A DNA stretch of 64,000 nucleotides, taken from Cryphonectria parasitica EP155 (lineage: Eukaryota > Ascomycota > Sordariomycetes > Diaporthales > Cryphonectriaceae). The stretch is taken from positions 3,202,653 through 3,266,652 of the forward strand of contig NW_024468915.1 of assembly GCF_011745365.1 (NCBI RefSeq). Direction: 5' to 3'. Shown here in pieces: positions 31,496 to 45,696 of this stretch (position 1 is the stretch's first letter; the number at the start of each line of letters is the position of its first letter). The notes under the pieces are model-generated. The model worked only from the letters and a program-made list of their open reading frames with translations. It did not search any database and was not told where the DNA came from. A program made the position numbers and the translations under genes.

Positions 31496-33994
31496 GTTGG
31501 ATGGTGTTGGGTTATGTATGTGCTGTAGAGGTAGGTAGCTACAAGGCTTGTGTGATATTCAGACTTGGTCTGTACGTAGATGTGTTGAGTGTGATGGAAA
31601 GAAGAGAGTGTTGTAGTCACAGACCAACTGTAGTAATACCGTCAAGAAAAAGAGTGTTGAGGACGGAGGAAAATGGTCAAATGGTCATAAATGAGGGTCA
31701 GAGGGTTGAAGGGTTGAAGGGTTGAAGAGATGGTATTCGTTCCTCCAGTCTCGAGAGCAAAGAGAGCGAGCATGGCAAGAGTGGGCACTATTTATCTGTA
31801 ATACATAGTACCTCGATCGAAACTTTGTTCAGGGTTTCTCGATGGTAAGAAGAATAGGGAACAGGGCGAGGAAAAGACTGGATCCTGTGAAGGTAGAACC
31901 ATGTCCCACATCCATGTTCCATGTCATGAAGCCGGAGTCCCGAGAGAGCCTAGACCATCGGAAAGGGGAAGTGGAAGCGGATACTTGAAAACAGTGACAC
32001 CGGCACTGGCCGTAAGCCTCGAAAACAAAAGGGTGTCACTAAGGGGTGTATGGATAATTGTCATAGCGGCAAGATGGTCTCTGAAGCCGTCGAGATAGGT
32101 TTGCCTTCTATCCTTCCTTCGCAACAACCTAATGCAAGCCTAGGAGTCAGGAGAGGGCTCGAGAAGGAGGCAAACCTCGTTCTCAATGAGCCCAAGCTTG
32201 TCAAGCGCCGGAGGATGTTGCCATGATGCGACAAGGACACTTTCCTTGAGGTGCCCCAGACGAGGTCTGTGTGTGTGTCTGTGTGTGTTCCCAGTGTAGG
32301 TTCTCGCCGAAAGAGCGAAAGCAGGAGATCCTGACTCGGCAGGAAGAAGAGACAACCATGCACAGATGCGAACTATCATACTATGCACCAACCATAGTAA
32401 CACACGTACAAGCTGTCAGGGGAGGGAGGTTGAGGCATTATACACAGTTCAGGGCAGTGGCAAAGTGACTGTCCAACCAGTGGCATGGCGTCCATCAGCA
32501 AAACCAAGGGGAAAATTTTTGAAGAGCTGGAAACAAGTACAACAGGACCAGAAACGCCCGACGTTGAAACCAATGTCGATCCACACTATCCATGTACCAT
32601 CGTAGACAGCAACGTCGCCCTAGCCCAATCAAGAAAGCCTGCGAAATGCGATCTTGGTCAGAGGTGGAGAACAAGTGAGCTGGGTGTTGGGTTACTGTAC
32701 CATAGTTACCTGCGTACATACATCATAAAGTACCAAAGGTTTTCAGGACTTATAGTGAAGGCAGGGCGGACGTTCAGCCCAGCCCGATCCTGTCCCGATC
32801 TCCACAGTGGACCACGTTTTGAAAGGTCACCGTGGAGTGACGACGTGAGACATTGTTCGACAAGGCTGAGGATTGGAAGGAAAACAAGAAAACTGGGCCC
32901 TTGGTAGACACAGGGCCAGAACAGGGGGAGGGTTGAAGTCTTATTGCTCCGAGAGCAGGAGGAGGCAAGAGACGGTTATCGGTGCGAAATGAAGAACGAG
33001 AAATTAATGAAGTAATGGCTGCAGTAGCCTGGCTGCCTTGAGCTGAACGCTGACTTTGAAGGAAGAGGAAGTGACCACAAACCGAGGACCGCGCTCTGGC
33101 CCTGAAACAAGGTTGAATTCATGGCAAGACAGTCGCACATGTTATTCCTGATAACTCAGGGGCTTGCTTGGATGGCACTGTCCATCATTTTTCAAGCGGC
33201 CTTGGCCAACCCAACGGAACCTTTCTCTACTGGGGCGCGCGCTCCTAGAAGAGTTTGGTCTTATGGTGTCGCCGGCGGTAGGCCTATGCATCCAAGCGAG
33301 ATCACCATTTTCTTCTTTTTGGGGGGCTTGGAAAATCATTACTCAGAGAATGAGGAAGAACAGTGCCTGTGGTGCCCCTGTTTCCCTGGAAGAGAGAAGA
33401 AGTTGGCTGTCGTTGTGTGCAGTCAGCCGAGAGCATTTGAGCTCTTAACGTAGGATCCTGACATGCTCTCGGAGTCTCATCGTCCGTCCCTATTTCTAGG
33501 GAAGTAGTGGACGAAAAGCAAACAGATGCAATGAGGGCGCACGGCGGTACTTGTGTTGGTAGGAAGAGGGAATTTCTCTTGGTGGATTGTTGACTTGGTT
33601 CCATTCATTGATTCATTCAGGAGCGACGCAATGGGCACCTGTATTCATTGGCTGTTGCCCCACCCCTGAAATATCTATTTGGGTTTTGTTAGTCTGACTG
33701 CTTTGGGGGGGGGGGCGCTGATCTCATCGGTCAGTGCTGCGGGGCATTTCTCCCTGAACCTGAGCATTTCAGGTCGAGGCTTATACTAAATATTTCCCCC
33801 CACCACCTCAAACCACGACTTGACAACGACCACCACGATAACCACAACCACAGTCTTCCCATCAGCTGTGTGTGTATATATATATATACTGGTTGTAAGT
33901 CGTTAGACAGATCGAACTCTTCAAGGAGTCCAGTTCTGCCCCCTCATCTGCTGCCGCCTTTCCATACGTCCATAGCCAGCATCAGCTCGACACA
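31496..33994. other. Intergenic region, no supported gene
   Basis: Contains the CFEM promoter, short GTGTCT repeats near 32268-32290, a G-run near 33707-33715 and a (TA)n tract at 33875-33888 close to the next gene. A 140-codon plus frame (32485-32907) has no motif or splice support. Confidence 0.55.
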
Positions 33995-34610
33995 ATGCCC
34001 GAACCAGTATCAGTCCTGTTCGTCTGCCTGGGCAACATTTGCCGCTCAACCATGGCGGAGGGTGTCTTCCAGAGCATCACGTCCAAGCCCCCATACGAAG
34101 GCCTGGTGAAGAAGCTGGACAGCTGCGGAACGGGCGCGTACCACGTCGGTGACGACCCAGATGACAGGACTATGGATACGCTGGAGAAGCATGGCATCAC
34201 GGACTACGTGCACGCTGCGCGAAAGGTACGCCACTTCTCTCAAACAGACGACCCCCCCTCTATCCACGTTCAGCAGTCTTGGACGAACCCAGAGGAAGAG
34301 GACTAACTCAAGGTTGTCTCGTCCCCTGTCGCCGCAGGTACATATCAAGGACTTTGACAACTTCGACTACATCTTCGCCATGGATCGAAACAACCTCCGC
34401 GACCTCGAGCGCATGCACAAGAACAAGCCCGAGGCCAGGGCCAAGGTGATGCTGTTTGGCGAGTTCTCCGGCACGGGCAAGGCCGAGATCGTCCAAGACC
34501 CTTGGTATGGAGGGATCGACGGCTTCGAGACGACATACCAGCAGTGCATACGGTTCACCAGGAACTTTCTCCAGGTCGTCTTCCCAGACATCACACCTCC
34601 CGAGGAGTGA
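33995..34610 (+). CDS. stp1: Low-molecular-weight protein tyrosine phosphatase, 167 aa
   Basis: Removes phosphate from Tyr-phosphorylated proteins in the cytosol. Exons 33995-34225 and 34338-34610; intron GTACGC...CCGCAG; the join reads AARK-VHIKDF. The P-loop CLGNICRS at Cys11-Arg17-Ser18 matches CX5R(S/T). The general-acid Asp is in QDPWYGG (Asp131). Length is close to the usual 155-165. It is homologous to S. pombe Stp1 and yeast Ltp1. The (TA)n run about 110 bp upstream may act as a TATA-like element. The first half of the intron reads on in frame to a stop, so a retained intron would truncate the protein after the P-loop. Confidence 0.95.
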
Positions 34611-37447
34611 TTGAACCTCGCCATACACATATCAACTCACAAGCAAGAAACGAAATATGGTTAATAGCGAATGCATACTTTTCGGCGTTTTGGGTATCTT
34701 TGATAAAAAGAGGTTGGAAGACTTGACTTGAGAGAGCGATCATAATAGAATAGAAAGAAAGATGTTTTGGGAAGGGGAAAGAAAAAGAAGGGCACATGTG
34801 ATACCCAGCCTCGTAGAGTTAGGATTGGCTTATAGAGTGAATCATGGATAGACTTGATCGGCAGCTTGTTTGAAACCCCCAGGTCGTTGAGTGAAGTTTT
34901 GAGGCTTGAGCCGTAGTGCCCCGGCGCATTCGGTCCTTTGGGATGGTTGATGATGTGTGCTTACCTCGCTCACTACTAGCGACGGAATGATCGGCCAGGT
35001 TCCTGGCTGGTCTGGCCCTTGGTCCATGAACTACCGGTTGTGGGCAAGCGATGGGTGTCGAGGTCTCTCCAGCCAACCACCACTGCGCAGTGACTCTCTC
35101 CAAGTCTTCTGTCTCGTCTGCCGATCACCCAAGCTACCAAAGGGCGCGCGGGCACGGGTACCATAGTAGTCGGACGGGGTGGCGTTATACTAAACCAACT
35201 GTCGGATGCAACCAAGTCGCAATGCATGTTCAGCCCTACCGTATCGCCCCCAATGGCACCGTCGAGACGACTTGGCAGTGTGACACTGCGACAAGATGAA
35301 GCTTGACCGGGCGTAGCAGCCCATCGGCGGCGGCGACGATCGAATGCGGCCTCTGTCTGACCTTGGAGAAAGAACGTTTATTACTGGAGAAGGACGGTCG
35401 CATCGTCCACAGATAGATACCATAGTATTACGGCAGATGGGTTCGGCGCGCAGACGTTGCCTTATTAAGTCAGTCAAATCTGACCAATTCATTGCCAACC
35501 CGGAGCTATAAGCCTGTCTCGGATAGGCCCAACAATCCTTCGTGTGGTTGGCTGGTTGCAAGCAACAGAAAGACCAACTTTTGTTGTGTACTTTTGCGCT
35601 TGGCACTCGTCCTCCTCCTCTTGCCTGTGGATTTTCTCACTCTTTGTCTCTTTCTCTTCTCTTTGTTCCCTGGGAGGGTAGACTCTTAGCAGCACTGCCC
35701 AAAAGGTCCCACCGAGCTCCTCCGACTGCCACATCTATTTCCCCCTTCGAGTTCAAATTGACTGTGGCTGTGTGAGGGTAAGGTTGCAGTACATGTCCGA
35801 CACTAGCATCATCACCATCATCTCGTCCATCCTTTGTTATCATCTGTAGGGCGGTGTGGGATGGGGGAGGGCCTCGTCTCGGCAGTGCTGTGGTCCAAAG
35901 TTTGAGGGTGGACCTTTTTTTTTAATTTAGAATCGTGATGAGTAGAGACAGGTCCAGATAAAATAATGAGGTCCCTATATCCGTCAAGTCTACATAATAT
36001 AAAGTACTTGGTGCCAATGGACAAACAGAGCTGTCGTTTGCTGCCAGCTCAGAAGGAATCACCTACCTTCTCTACCATGAGGCCGTTCGATGCTTGCTGC
36101 TTGCTGTCTGTCTATCTGTCGTCGAGATGCGTTGTGAACACACCCCCTAGCAAAAGAAAATTGGGTGCAAAATGGTTGCAGCCCGAAGAGGACTGGGTGG
36201 GGGTGGGTGTGGGTTAGATGGCATGAATGCAGATGCGGATGCCGGAAACCTGCAAATCATCAATGCCTTCAGGGCGTAGCATCAACTTTCTCTGTACCAA
36301 ACTAAGACCATTCCTGCCGCTGTAGATCTGGGTTGCTCCCCCTGCACAGGGCGGCTGTAGAGCTAATTACCCACCAGGAGTGGGCGAAGCACATCCTGCC
36401 CATTGGCTCCCGACTGGCCCTGACTGTGGCTCTGGCGCACTCTGGGTTCCCGGTACCTAGCGCTACAGTGATGCCATAGTGCCGTTGTAGGTAACCAGCT
36501 CCCAAGTGACAGGGTTCCCCTCTTCACACAGTCATCAACCCATAGCACGATAGGGACGGTGGTACAGTGGTACTCTGCCCTATGGAGGAGGGGAGGAGGG
36601 GAGGAGGGGAGGAGGGGAGGAAGGAGGGGGAAACCCAGCCAACCTCTCGAACCTGAAGATACATTAAACCGTTCCCCATGGTTCTTACCTTCTTACCACC
36701 ATAAATCCCACCTCACCTCTCCTTTCCACGGCGCATCCCAACATTTCCTCCTGTCTTCTTTGTGTTTATCTATCATGACCAGGAGAGTTCTCTGAAGGCA
36801 TTCGCTACTGCTAAGATAGCTTTTTCATCCATACTTCAGCCTCTTTGGGCGACCACCTTCTCTCGTCCCCCCCCCCCCTCTCTTGACGGCCTGTGGCAGT
36901 AGGACAACTTTACTGCTCTCTCCACCATCAAGCGTTGTTGTGTGTGTGTATCCAGTAGCCTCACCAGAACGGGTAAGCTTCCGCCTTGTCTTGTGTTTAC
37001 TTGGCCGCGTCTGTCTTTGTCCTGTCCTGCCCAATATTTGTGTGTGTATGTCGCTTGCTCTAGCTTCGGGGTCGATTCTGACTGTGCCATGGATTCAATT
37101 CATTTGAAAACATGGTCCAGAGGGCTGACGCTGATGATGTGGTGGAGACTATGGTATATTTTTACTCAGAGTGTTACCCTTTGCTGACAGCCTTGCAGGT
37201 GTCTTGGACCACACATAGACGCTATCCAGGGCCTGCGACTCCGCCTCCTTTGTTTAAACAAATCCCGTCCTCTTCCTTTCATCCTTTCGAACAACGACCG
37301 TGACGAGTCTCTAAAAGGGAACGAGCTCCCTCCCTCTCACACGCATCGACACATACAAACACGTCTCTTGAACGTTTGACCACCTCGAGTTCCAGAACCC
37401 TGTCCTCGGTATACATACCATAGATCCAGGCATACGAACAATTCAAG
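34611..37447. other. Intergenic, MAP kinase promoter and leader
   Basis: No supported gene. There is a short minisatellite at about 36584-36620, then a pyrimidine-rich leader with CTCTC words approaching the MAP kinase start. A C10 run is at about 36870-36879. Confidence 0.6.
36584..36620. repeat. Period-8 GAGGAGGG minisatellite
   Basis: About four tandem copies of GAGGAGGG, extended by GGAAGGAGGGGG. Strongly purine-biased. Confidence 0.8.
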
Positions 37448-39103
<1,656 letters not shown>

Positions 39104-41071
39104 AGTCTCACTTCCTCGGCCGCAGACGACCTACTCTCCCCGGGGGAAGCAGACCTGTGGAGCCGGACCTGCCAGTGGCTATTTGATGAGGATCTCGAGA
39201 ACGGCATCCTCACAACCGGCAGCAGCAGCCTGGACATAGACCGTCATCTTGGTGAGGAGGACGAAGACGACACCGCCGAGAACCAGAAGAAGAGGAACTG
39301 CGGGGAACTGACAGGTCGCAGTCCTGTGGTAGAGGACCTCAGCCCGGACGGGCAGAGACATTATTGGGCGCGGGAGCAGATGTGGCTTCGCGAAGCCGTG
39401 CGGAGGTTGGACATGGACGGGCAATGACGACAACGGGGTTGTTGCAGCCTCCCGACTCCGGGGTTTCGGTCACGTTTGATAGGGTTGCGTGTGGCGTCAG
39501 GCAAGAAGGCCTGCGTGGGGAGAATGGCAAGTAAGAGGACGAAGTCATCATCATCTGGATGAGGGACAGAAAGAGGTTGAGGTGTGTGATGGACATTCGA
39601 TTTCACGAAGCAGAAACAGCAGCGGGCGTGCGCGTGATGTCTTTTTTCCTTGTCTTTGTTTCTTCTTCTTTCCGAATAGCTTTTCTCGTTTCCTCTCCTC
39701 TTCTCTCTCTCTGTCTCTCTCTCTTACACAGCACATTATCATCTATCCATCTGTTGGACGACTTGTAAAATTGGCGAGCGTACCTCTATCACATGCGTGA
39801 GGTCGCCGACACCCGAAGATGGCGGTTTTCTGGTGCGGAAAGGGTCCCACCCTGAACAGAGATGCTGAAACACGAAACACGCAAAAGACTAGACTGAGCA
39901 TTAGCTGTCACTTTCCGGGGGTCCTCGGGGTTTCTTCTACTGCAGGACCCCTCGCCAAGCTACAGACGCACGTCCATGCTACATAAAATTTCGTCTCATG
40001 TTGGGAGAGCAAGGCTTGCTTAGCTTTATCTTTAACCTTGACAATAACGTTTCGCCCTTTCGAAGGATTGGAAAGAAAGAAGGAAAAAGCCCGTCCTACT
40101 CTCCTGGTACAAACTACGACGAAACATTGACATAATACAGGCCCCCCCTGCTTTGTCTCATGCCCCGTTCGAAACGGTTTCCACTCGGACCGGGAATGAC
40201 AAGTATTGTTGGGAGGGGGGCGGGGGAGGGAAGGAAACTCCTGTAAAAGGGGACGTGGGGTTTTGAAGAGAGCAAGGGGGAAGAAGAAGGATTTTTTGGG
40301 CAGGTCGATTCAATTGATGTCTTGATCTGCGTGGGTTGGTGGGGGGGAAGATGTAAGGAGGGGGCGGGGGAGCGGATGATGATGATGAGCTAAATCCTAT
40401 GTTAAACTCTAAAAAGTAATGAAACAAACGACAGACAGGGCTTGGATGAACGTGCGGGCGGAGGAGGCAGAGTGTGTGCGCTTTGATCATCATTGAATTC
40501 CTTGCTACAGAAATTACTATCATCCACCTCATTGTAACTCAGATCAACATGACGTATTTTTCATGTTATCTTGAGTTTAGGATCTTTTTTCCAATTTTTT
40601 TTCTTCTTCTGATTATGATCTCTCCAACGCATATTATGATTGTATGTATGTATGTAATTAATTGATCAATAATTGTCTAGAACGATTGACTGTCTTTTCT
40701 CCTCCTCTCCGTGCCTTTGAAGAGTTTGACTCTTGAAAACGAGAGATGTGGGTGCAAGTAATGTTAAAACTTTGTCTAAATTAACCACTCCCTCCTCATC
40801 TGTCAAGACGAAAAATGGCGTCCAGGGTATATCCAAGCGAAGGTTTATGCAGTTAAGTGTTTTGTGCGTGTTGTGTTGTGTGGTGTGGTGTGTTGTTCGT
40901 GTGTTTTTTTTGTTTCCTTTTCACAATATAGATCCATCCATCCAGCCACCCACCCACCCAACGCCGCCCCAAAAGGCAACACTAGACATTGAAAGAGAAG
41001 AGAAAGAAATAAGAAGAGTTAAGGTGAGGGAGAGTGAGAAGCACAGGGAGAAAAGATGGGAGGGACGGAGT

Positions 41072-41102
<31 letters not shown>

Positions 41103-41182
41103 GAGAAAGAAGCCGACCAGAGAAAGAGAAAGAAAGAAAGAAAAAAACACAACATCATCATCATCATCACCTTGCCTCATCC
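39104..41182. other. Intergenic, SLT2 3' region
   Basis: The GC-rich sequence directly after the SLT2 stop still shows several open frames on both strands (39179-39606), but none has a motif or splice support. Purine-rich GA/GAAA repeats at about 41060-41145 lie just beyond the next gene's stop. Confidence 0.5.
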
Positions 41183-42193
41183 TCATCCATAGAACCAATA
41201 CTGCGCAGTGTACGGCACACTAAAGGTCCCGTTCCCACTTGCCCCGCTCACACTACACGCCTCAGCTCCACCACCGGCCGTGACGACGCGGTACACGTTC
41301 GAGATGCCCACACTCAGGCCTCGTCCGCTGTCCGCCAGCTCCAGCCAGTCGACGGCCTTGGTGTCCAGCAAGCCCGAGTCGGCCGTGGTGGGCGCGGCCA
41401 CGTCGCCCACCTTCTTGGCGCTGAAGAACAGGCCTGCCGTGGCGGCGCCGGCCAGGTTGAAGGTGGGCGAGGACTCGCTGTCGAAGTAGTGGTGGCCCAG
41501 GTAGGACGCCGAGAGGCCGTCTTCGGAGAGGTCGAGGGCCGCGGCGGGCGAGGGGAACGGGTCGGCGCTGTCGGCGTTGTAGGACGACTCCGGGTACGTG
41601 GTGTCGTCCTGCTTGGCGACGACGGCGTCACCTGCGGCCGGGTCGACGAGGTTGAGCGGGATGGCCTGATCCCAGAGCACGGCGGAGGTCATGTTGGCCC
41701 ACGACGTGCTGGACATGCTTGTGCTGGACAGGCCTGGGTAGAGGCTCGTCACGTCGTAGAGGACGGCGAGGGCGCCTGTGTTGACGGCTGTGGCGGTGCT
41801 GTCGTCGGCGCAGGTGTAGTTCTGGATGCCGTGGCCGACGGCGACGTACAGCAGCGTGAGGTTGGACTCCGGGGCAGGGAGATCAGTGGCTGCTAATGGG
41901 TAGATGTGTTAGCTAAATTGTGGGAGAAAGGAGAGAAGAAGGAAGAAGAAGGAAGACTTACACCCTGTGCTGGGAAGGGTCGGTGTCACAGATACTGAGG
42001 CCGCCGCTGAGGTAGCCGCCACCGTGGAGGTCAAGGAGGAGGAGGCTATCAAAGACAACGACGAGGGTGACGATAAAGAGGACGATGAAGATGAAGAAGA
42101 GGCTGAGGGCTTTGTGGGCCTGCACTTGACCGCCGGGGCCGCGAGTGCTGCCGTCAAAGAGACCGCAAGGGATATTATCTGTGAGGATCGCAT
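41183..42193 (-). CDS. Secreted DUF3455-family protein, 313 aa
   Basis: Exons on the minus strand: 41962-42193 and 41183-41892. The intron starts GTAAGT and ends at a tandem TAGCAG acceptor, so a 312-aa form is possible (exon 2 from 41889). The signal peptide is MRSSQIISLAVSLTAALA. A Ser-rich linker (about 28-60) precedes the domain. The DUF3455 block starts PAPESNLTLLYVAVGHGIQN with YTC and continues ALAVLYDVTSLYP, LGHHYFDSESSPTFNLAG and TAGLFFSAKK, and ends VYRVVTAGGGAEACSV near the C-terminus. DUF3455 proteins are secreted proteins of unknown function in fungi and bacteria. GC content at third positions is very high compared with the surrounding spacers. Confidence 0.85.
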
Positions 42194-43131
42194 GATGATG
42201 TTGTGGTTGTGTTTGTATCTATGTAGAATAGGGAAATAATATGTATAAGTCTTTCTTCTGGGGTTTGATCTTTTTGCAAGATAGTGTAGTTGTCGGGATG
42301 AGGTTCGGATGAGATGATGGCTCCAAAGCTAATAAGGCTGGAAGGAGAGGAAACAGGATGCAGAATTTAAATTATGGCCTTCTCTCGTGCCAGTATACTC
42401 TCAGTCTCTTTTTGCAAGGGACAGGAGAAGGAGAAAGGGGCAAGAAAGAGGAAGATGCAGTAAGTTTGTTTCAACACACAGGAGCAACAGATGCTTTCTC
42501 AACTTGGGGCCGAGACTGTATCGTGTGTGTGCAGGTATGTGTGTGTGTGTGTGTTGTTCTCAAGTCTACAACACAAGAACAAGAACACTTGTGACAGGAG
42601 TGCGCAGTATGTCCGTCCGTGCAGAGGAATAAGTATGGTTTGAGAAGAGAGAGGGCCTGACACGCAGGGACAAGGTGCTCCTGCATGAGTCTTTTCGTAC
42701 ATATATACCACGAGAAGAGACAGAGCGAGAGGGAAGAGATGGCAGAGACAGAGAGAGACATGATCCCTGGCAAGCCATGGTCGGAGCACGGCTACTATCG
42801 CCAGCCCCAAATGGGTTACTATGGGTAGGTACTTAACACTACATGCATGCTCGTGGCGCACCAGGGGAAGAGAAGATACGACGCTGTGAGACCCCCGGTC
42901 ACCTGAACTGAGCAGGGGTGAAGGAGGCGAGAGGGAAAAAGAAAAAGAAAGAAGGGGAGGAGGAGGGGTGAAAACGAGGGGGGGCCCTGGGAGAGCATTC
43001 GAGATTTGTGTAAGTACATACCATTATATGCAAGGAGGACATGGTTCTCGATCCCCCCCAAGATGCACAGAAGTGGAGGAGACGAGACACGAAGGAAAAG
43101 GCCGAAATGTACCTACACGAAGTGATGGTAC

Positions 43132-43163
43132 CTATAGTAGTAATCTACATGCTACTACTATAG
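43132..43163. repeat. Perfect 11-bp inverted repeat
   Basis: Arms CTATAGTAGTA (43132-43142) and TACTACTATAG (43153-43163) are perfect reverse complements, with a 10-nt spacer. Confidence 0.85.
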
Positions 43164-45673
43164 TAAGCCATTGCACAGATACATAAAAAGATATGCCGCA
43201 GGGGTTTGGTAAGGTTATTAACCAACAGGCCATGGCCAACAACGGGTGGCTGCCGCTCTGAGACCTAGGGCGACAAGAGGAGTCTGAGAAAGACAAGCTT
43301 CTCCACCCGAGTGCCTAAGTGTTATACAGTAGATGACATGCTGACTGAGAAAACAGACAGGACACAAGCCATCGGGTCGGGAGGAGCAGAGCAGCAAAAG
43401 GAAACCCTCGGGAGCGGCTCTGTGCATGACTCCAGAGTCAAACACCCATCCACCACCATGCTCGCTTCACACAGGCGCAGAGATCTTTCCGTATGCCAGC
43501 CATTCACCCACTTGCTTCGTCCCTCGGCCTTAAACTTGGAACGTGGACTTGTCGTACTGCCGTCGAGTCTCTCGAGGACGGCTGCCGACTCTGGCCTAGC
43601 ACCAACGGACGGCAGAGTGCGGCATGCCCTGCCTCGTTCCTTGTACCATACTGTGGTAAAACGAACGAATATTGGGAAGGGTGGGTCTTCTCCCCCTCCA
43701 GGATATTATTAAAATAGCGCTATGGCCTCCGTGTGGGTGTTTCTGTGTGTGTGGCGCATCGGAGCTGCAGTAGTTCGACGTCCCCTGCCCCTGGTTTCCC
43801 GTCGTTGCAACATTGGGCCCCCGTCTTTCTTCCGCCCTCTCGAAGAAATAGGAATAGCTGCGAAGGAGAAGCTGATGGTTCCAGGTGAGACAAGGCTCCG
43901 TCGTGGTGGAAATGGAGGTGCTGTTGTTGTTGCGGCTGCGGCTGCTACTCATTGACGATGGGGATCCAGTCTATTGTCTGCAGGGCAGTTAGTGAGTTCA
44001 TTCTGTACCGTGCTTCTAAGATTTGCAAGGCCTTAGTAGTAGTATTAGTAGCAGCATGTGTTGTTGATGGGTCAGTATTCCCAAGGCAAGGCGGTAACAT
44101 CGTAATGCAATGACTACTATGGGAAAAGATAATGGAGGGTGGCCATTGGACAGCAGGCAATGTGTACATGGTACATTTGTGCCGTGAACACTGGATGGGC
44201 TGCCGAGAGGCCGAGATCTTCTCCAGTGATCCTCGTCCTGGGATCCACCAAGAGACCATGCAGTAGATCTCGGTTTCCTTCCACAAGACAGCCAGCCAGC
44301 CACGCAAGACAGAGAGGGGCATAGATAGACACACACATAGAAACAACTGAGAAAAGATCTCTCGGCCGAGACGGGAATTGGCTCAGCCTGTTTTGTTGAC
44401 GTGACTCCTGCCGTCTCGCTCTCGATTCTTTCGGGCTTCAACAACAATTTCGGCTTTAATGATCACAACAACACCACGGCAAGATTCTGATTTTCAACTT
44501 CGAGTGAGCGATTGGATGAATAATCGGGTTGTTAAGGAGGGCCGTTCATACCCAGGTTTCCCGAGTTGCCCATCTCTCGAATGGGTGCGTAATACGAGGC
44601 GAGACGAGGCGCGTAGGACAAGTCATATGCTGTACTTGATGGTGAAAGCCGACCTTTTTCGTTCTACCTGCTCGTCTTGTCTGTCCTGAGCCAGCCAATA
44701 TTGTGGGCAGGCGAGATTGGATTGCTGGGCGAGAGGAGGGTTACAGTTGCAGTCGGGTAAGAGATTTGACTTGACGCGCATGCAGTCGAGAGCCACCATT
44801 TTTTTTTTCTTGCCATTCCGAGATGATGGCCTGTCTGTCTCCTCTCATCCTCCCCACCCTTTCCGTCTCTCCTTCCCTCTCAGAAAATAAGCGACAATAG
44901 AACGTTAGGAAAAGAAAAGGAAGGAGGGGACTGGACTGACGGCGCTTTCCTGAAAAGAGGTCATGCGCGGCTACAGCAAGAGCCTAGGTGCCTTTTCATT
45001 CGTTCAAGCGGCTGCAAGACAGTGGGGCCGGGCGGGCTGGACCACCACCACCTGGACTGGGCTTGTATTTATAGCGACGTTAGGCCTCTCCAGGTCCTGT
45101 ACTCTTACTATAGTAGTGAGTTGGCGCTGGAGGATGCCCTGCAGATTCCCTGCAAGCGCGCTGCAAGTGCTTTTGCCGAGATGCTACCAATAAGTGCTGT
45201 GCTATGGTTCTACAGTTACTTGCAGCAGCAACAGCAGCAGCACTCACTACAAGAGTATTATCATATGTACTGCGTATTAAGCATAGTAGTACCGATGGCA
45301 CCCTTCTTCTTTTTTTGGTGGGGTGGGATGAGCGGCTTGCAACGTCCAACAACCACCAACCAAATCCAATCCGGCCCACACACCAAAAAAGACCACCTGC
45401 TGTGGCACTCAACCCTCACTCTCTCAGTCTACACACACACACACACACACAAACACACACGGCGCCTGTGAGAGCGGCCTGAAAGCACGACCTCGTTTAC
45501 TAAATCTAGACGGCGCTATTAACGGCTTGCGTGTGCACCTTGCAGATGGAGAATTCGATGCAGATGATTTACTTACCTATTACAGTCCCAAGACGGGCTT
45601 CACTGGCGGTGCTGCTGCCCTGCTTGGGCCCCAACCACGCGAAGGCACACACACCACTGCTGCAGTAATTACA

Positions 45674-45696
45674 CATTAGTACATATAGTACTAATG
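45674..45696. repeat. Perfect 9-bp inverted repeat
   Basis: Arms CATTAGTAC and GTACTAATG flank ATATA. Dyads of this kind are often transcription-factor sites, but there is no gene nearby. Confidence 0.85.

Noticed and set aside
40733..41896. 387-codon plus-strand frame over the DUF3455 gene
   Set aside because: Antisense shadow of the GC-rich secreted-protein gene; its N-terminal half is only Arg/Glu/Lys repeat from GA-rich DNA.
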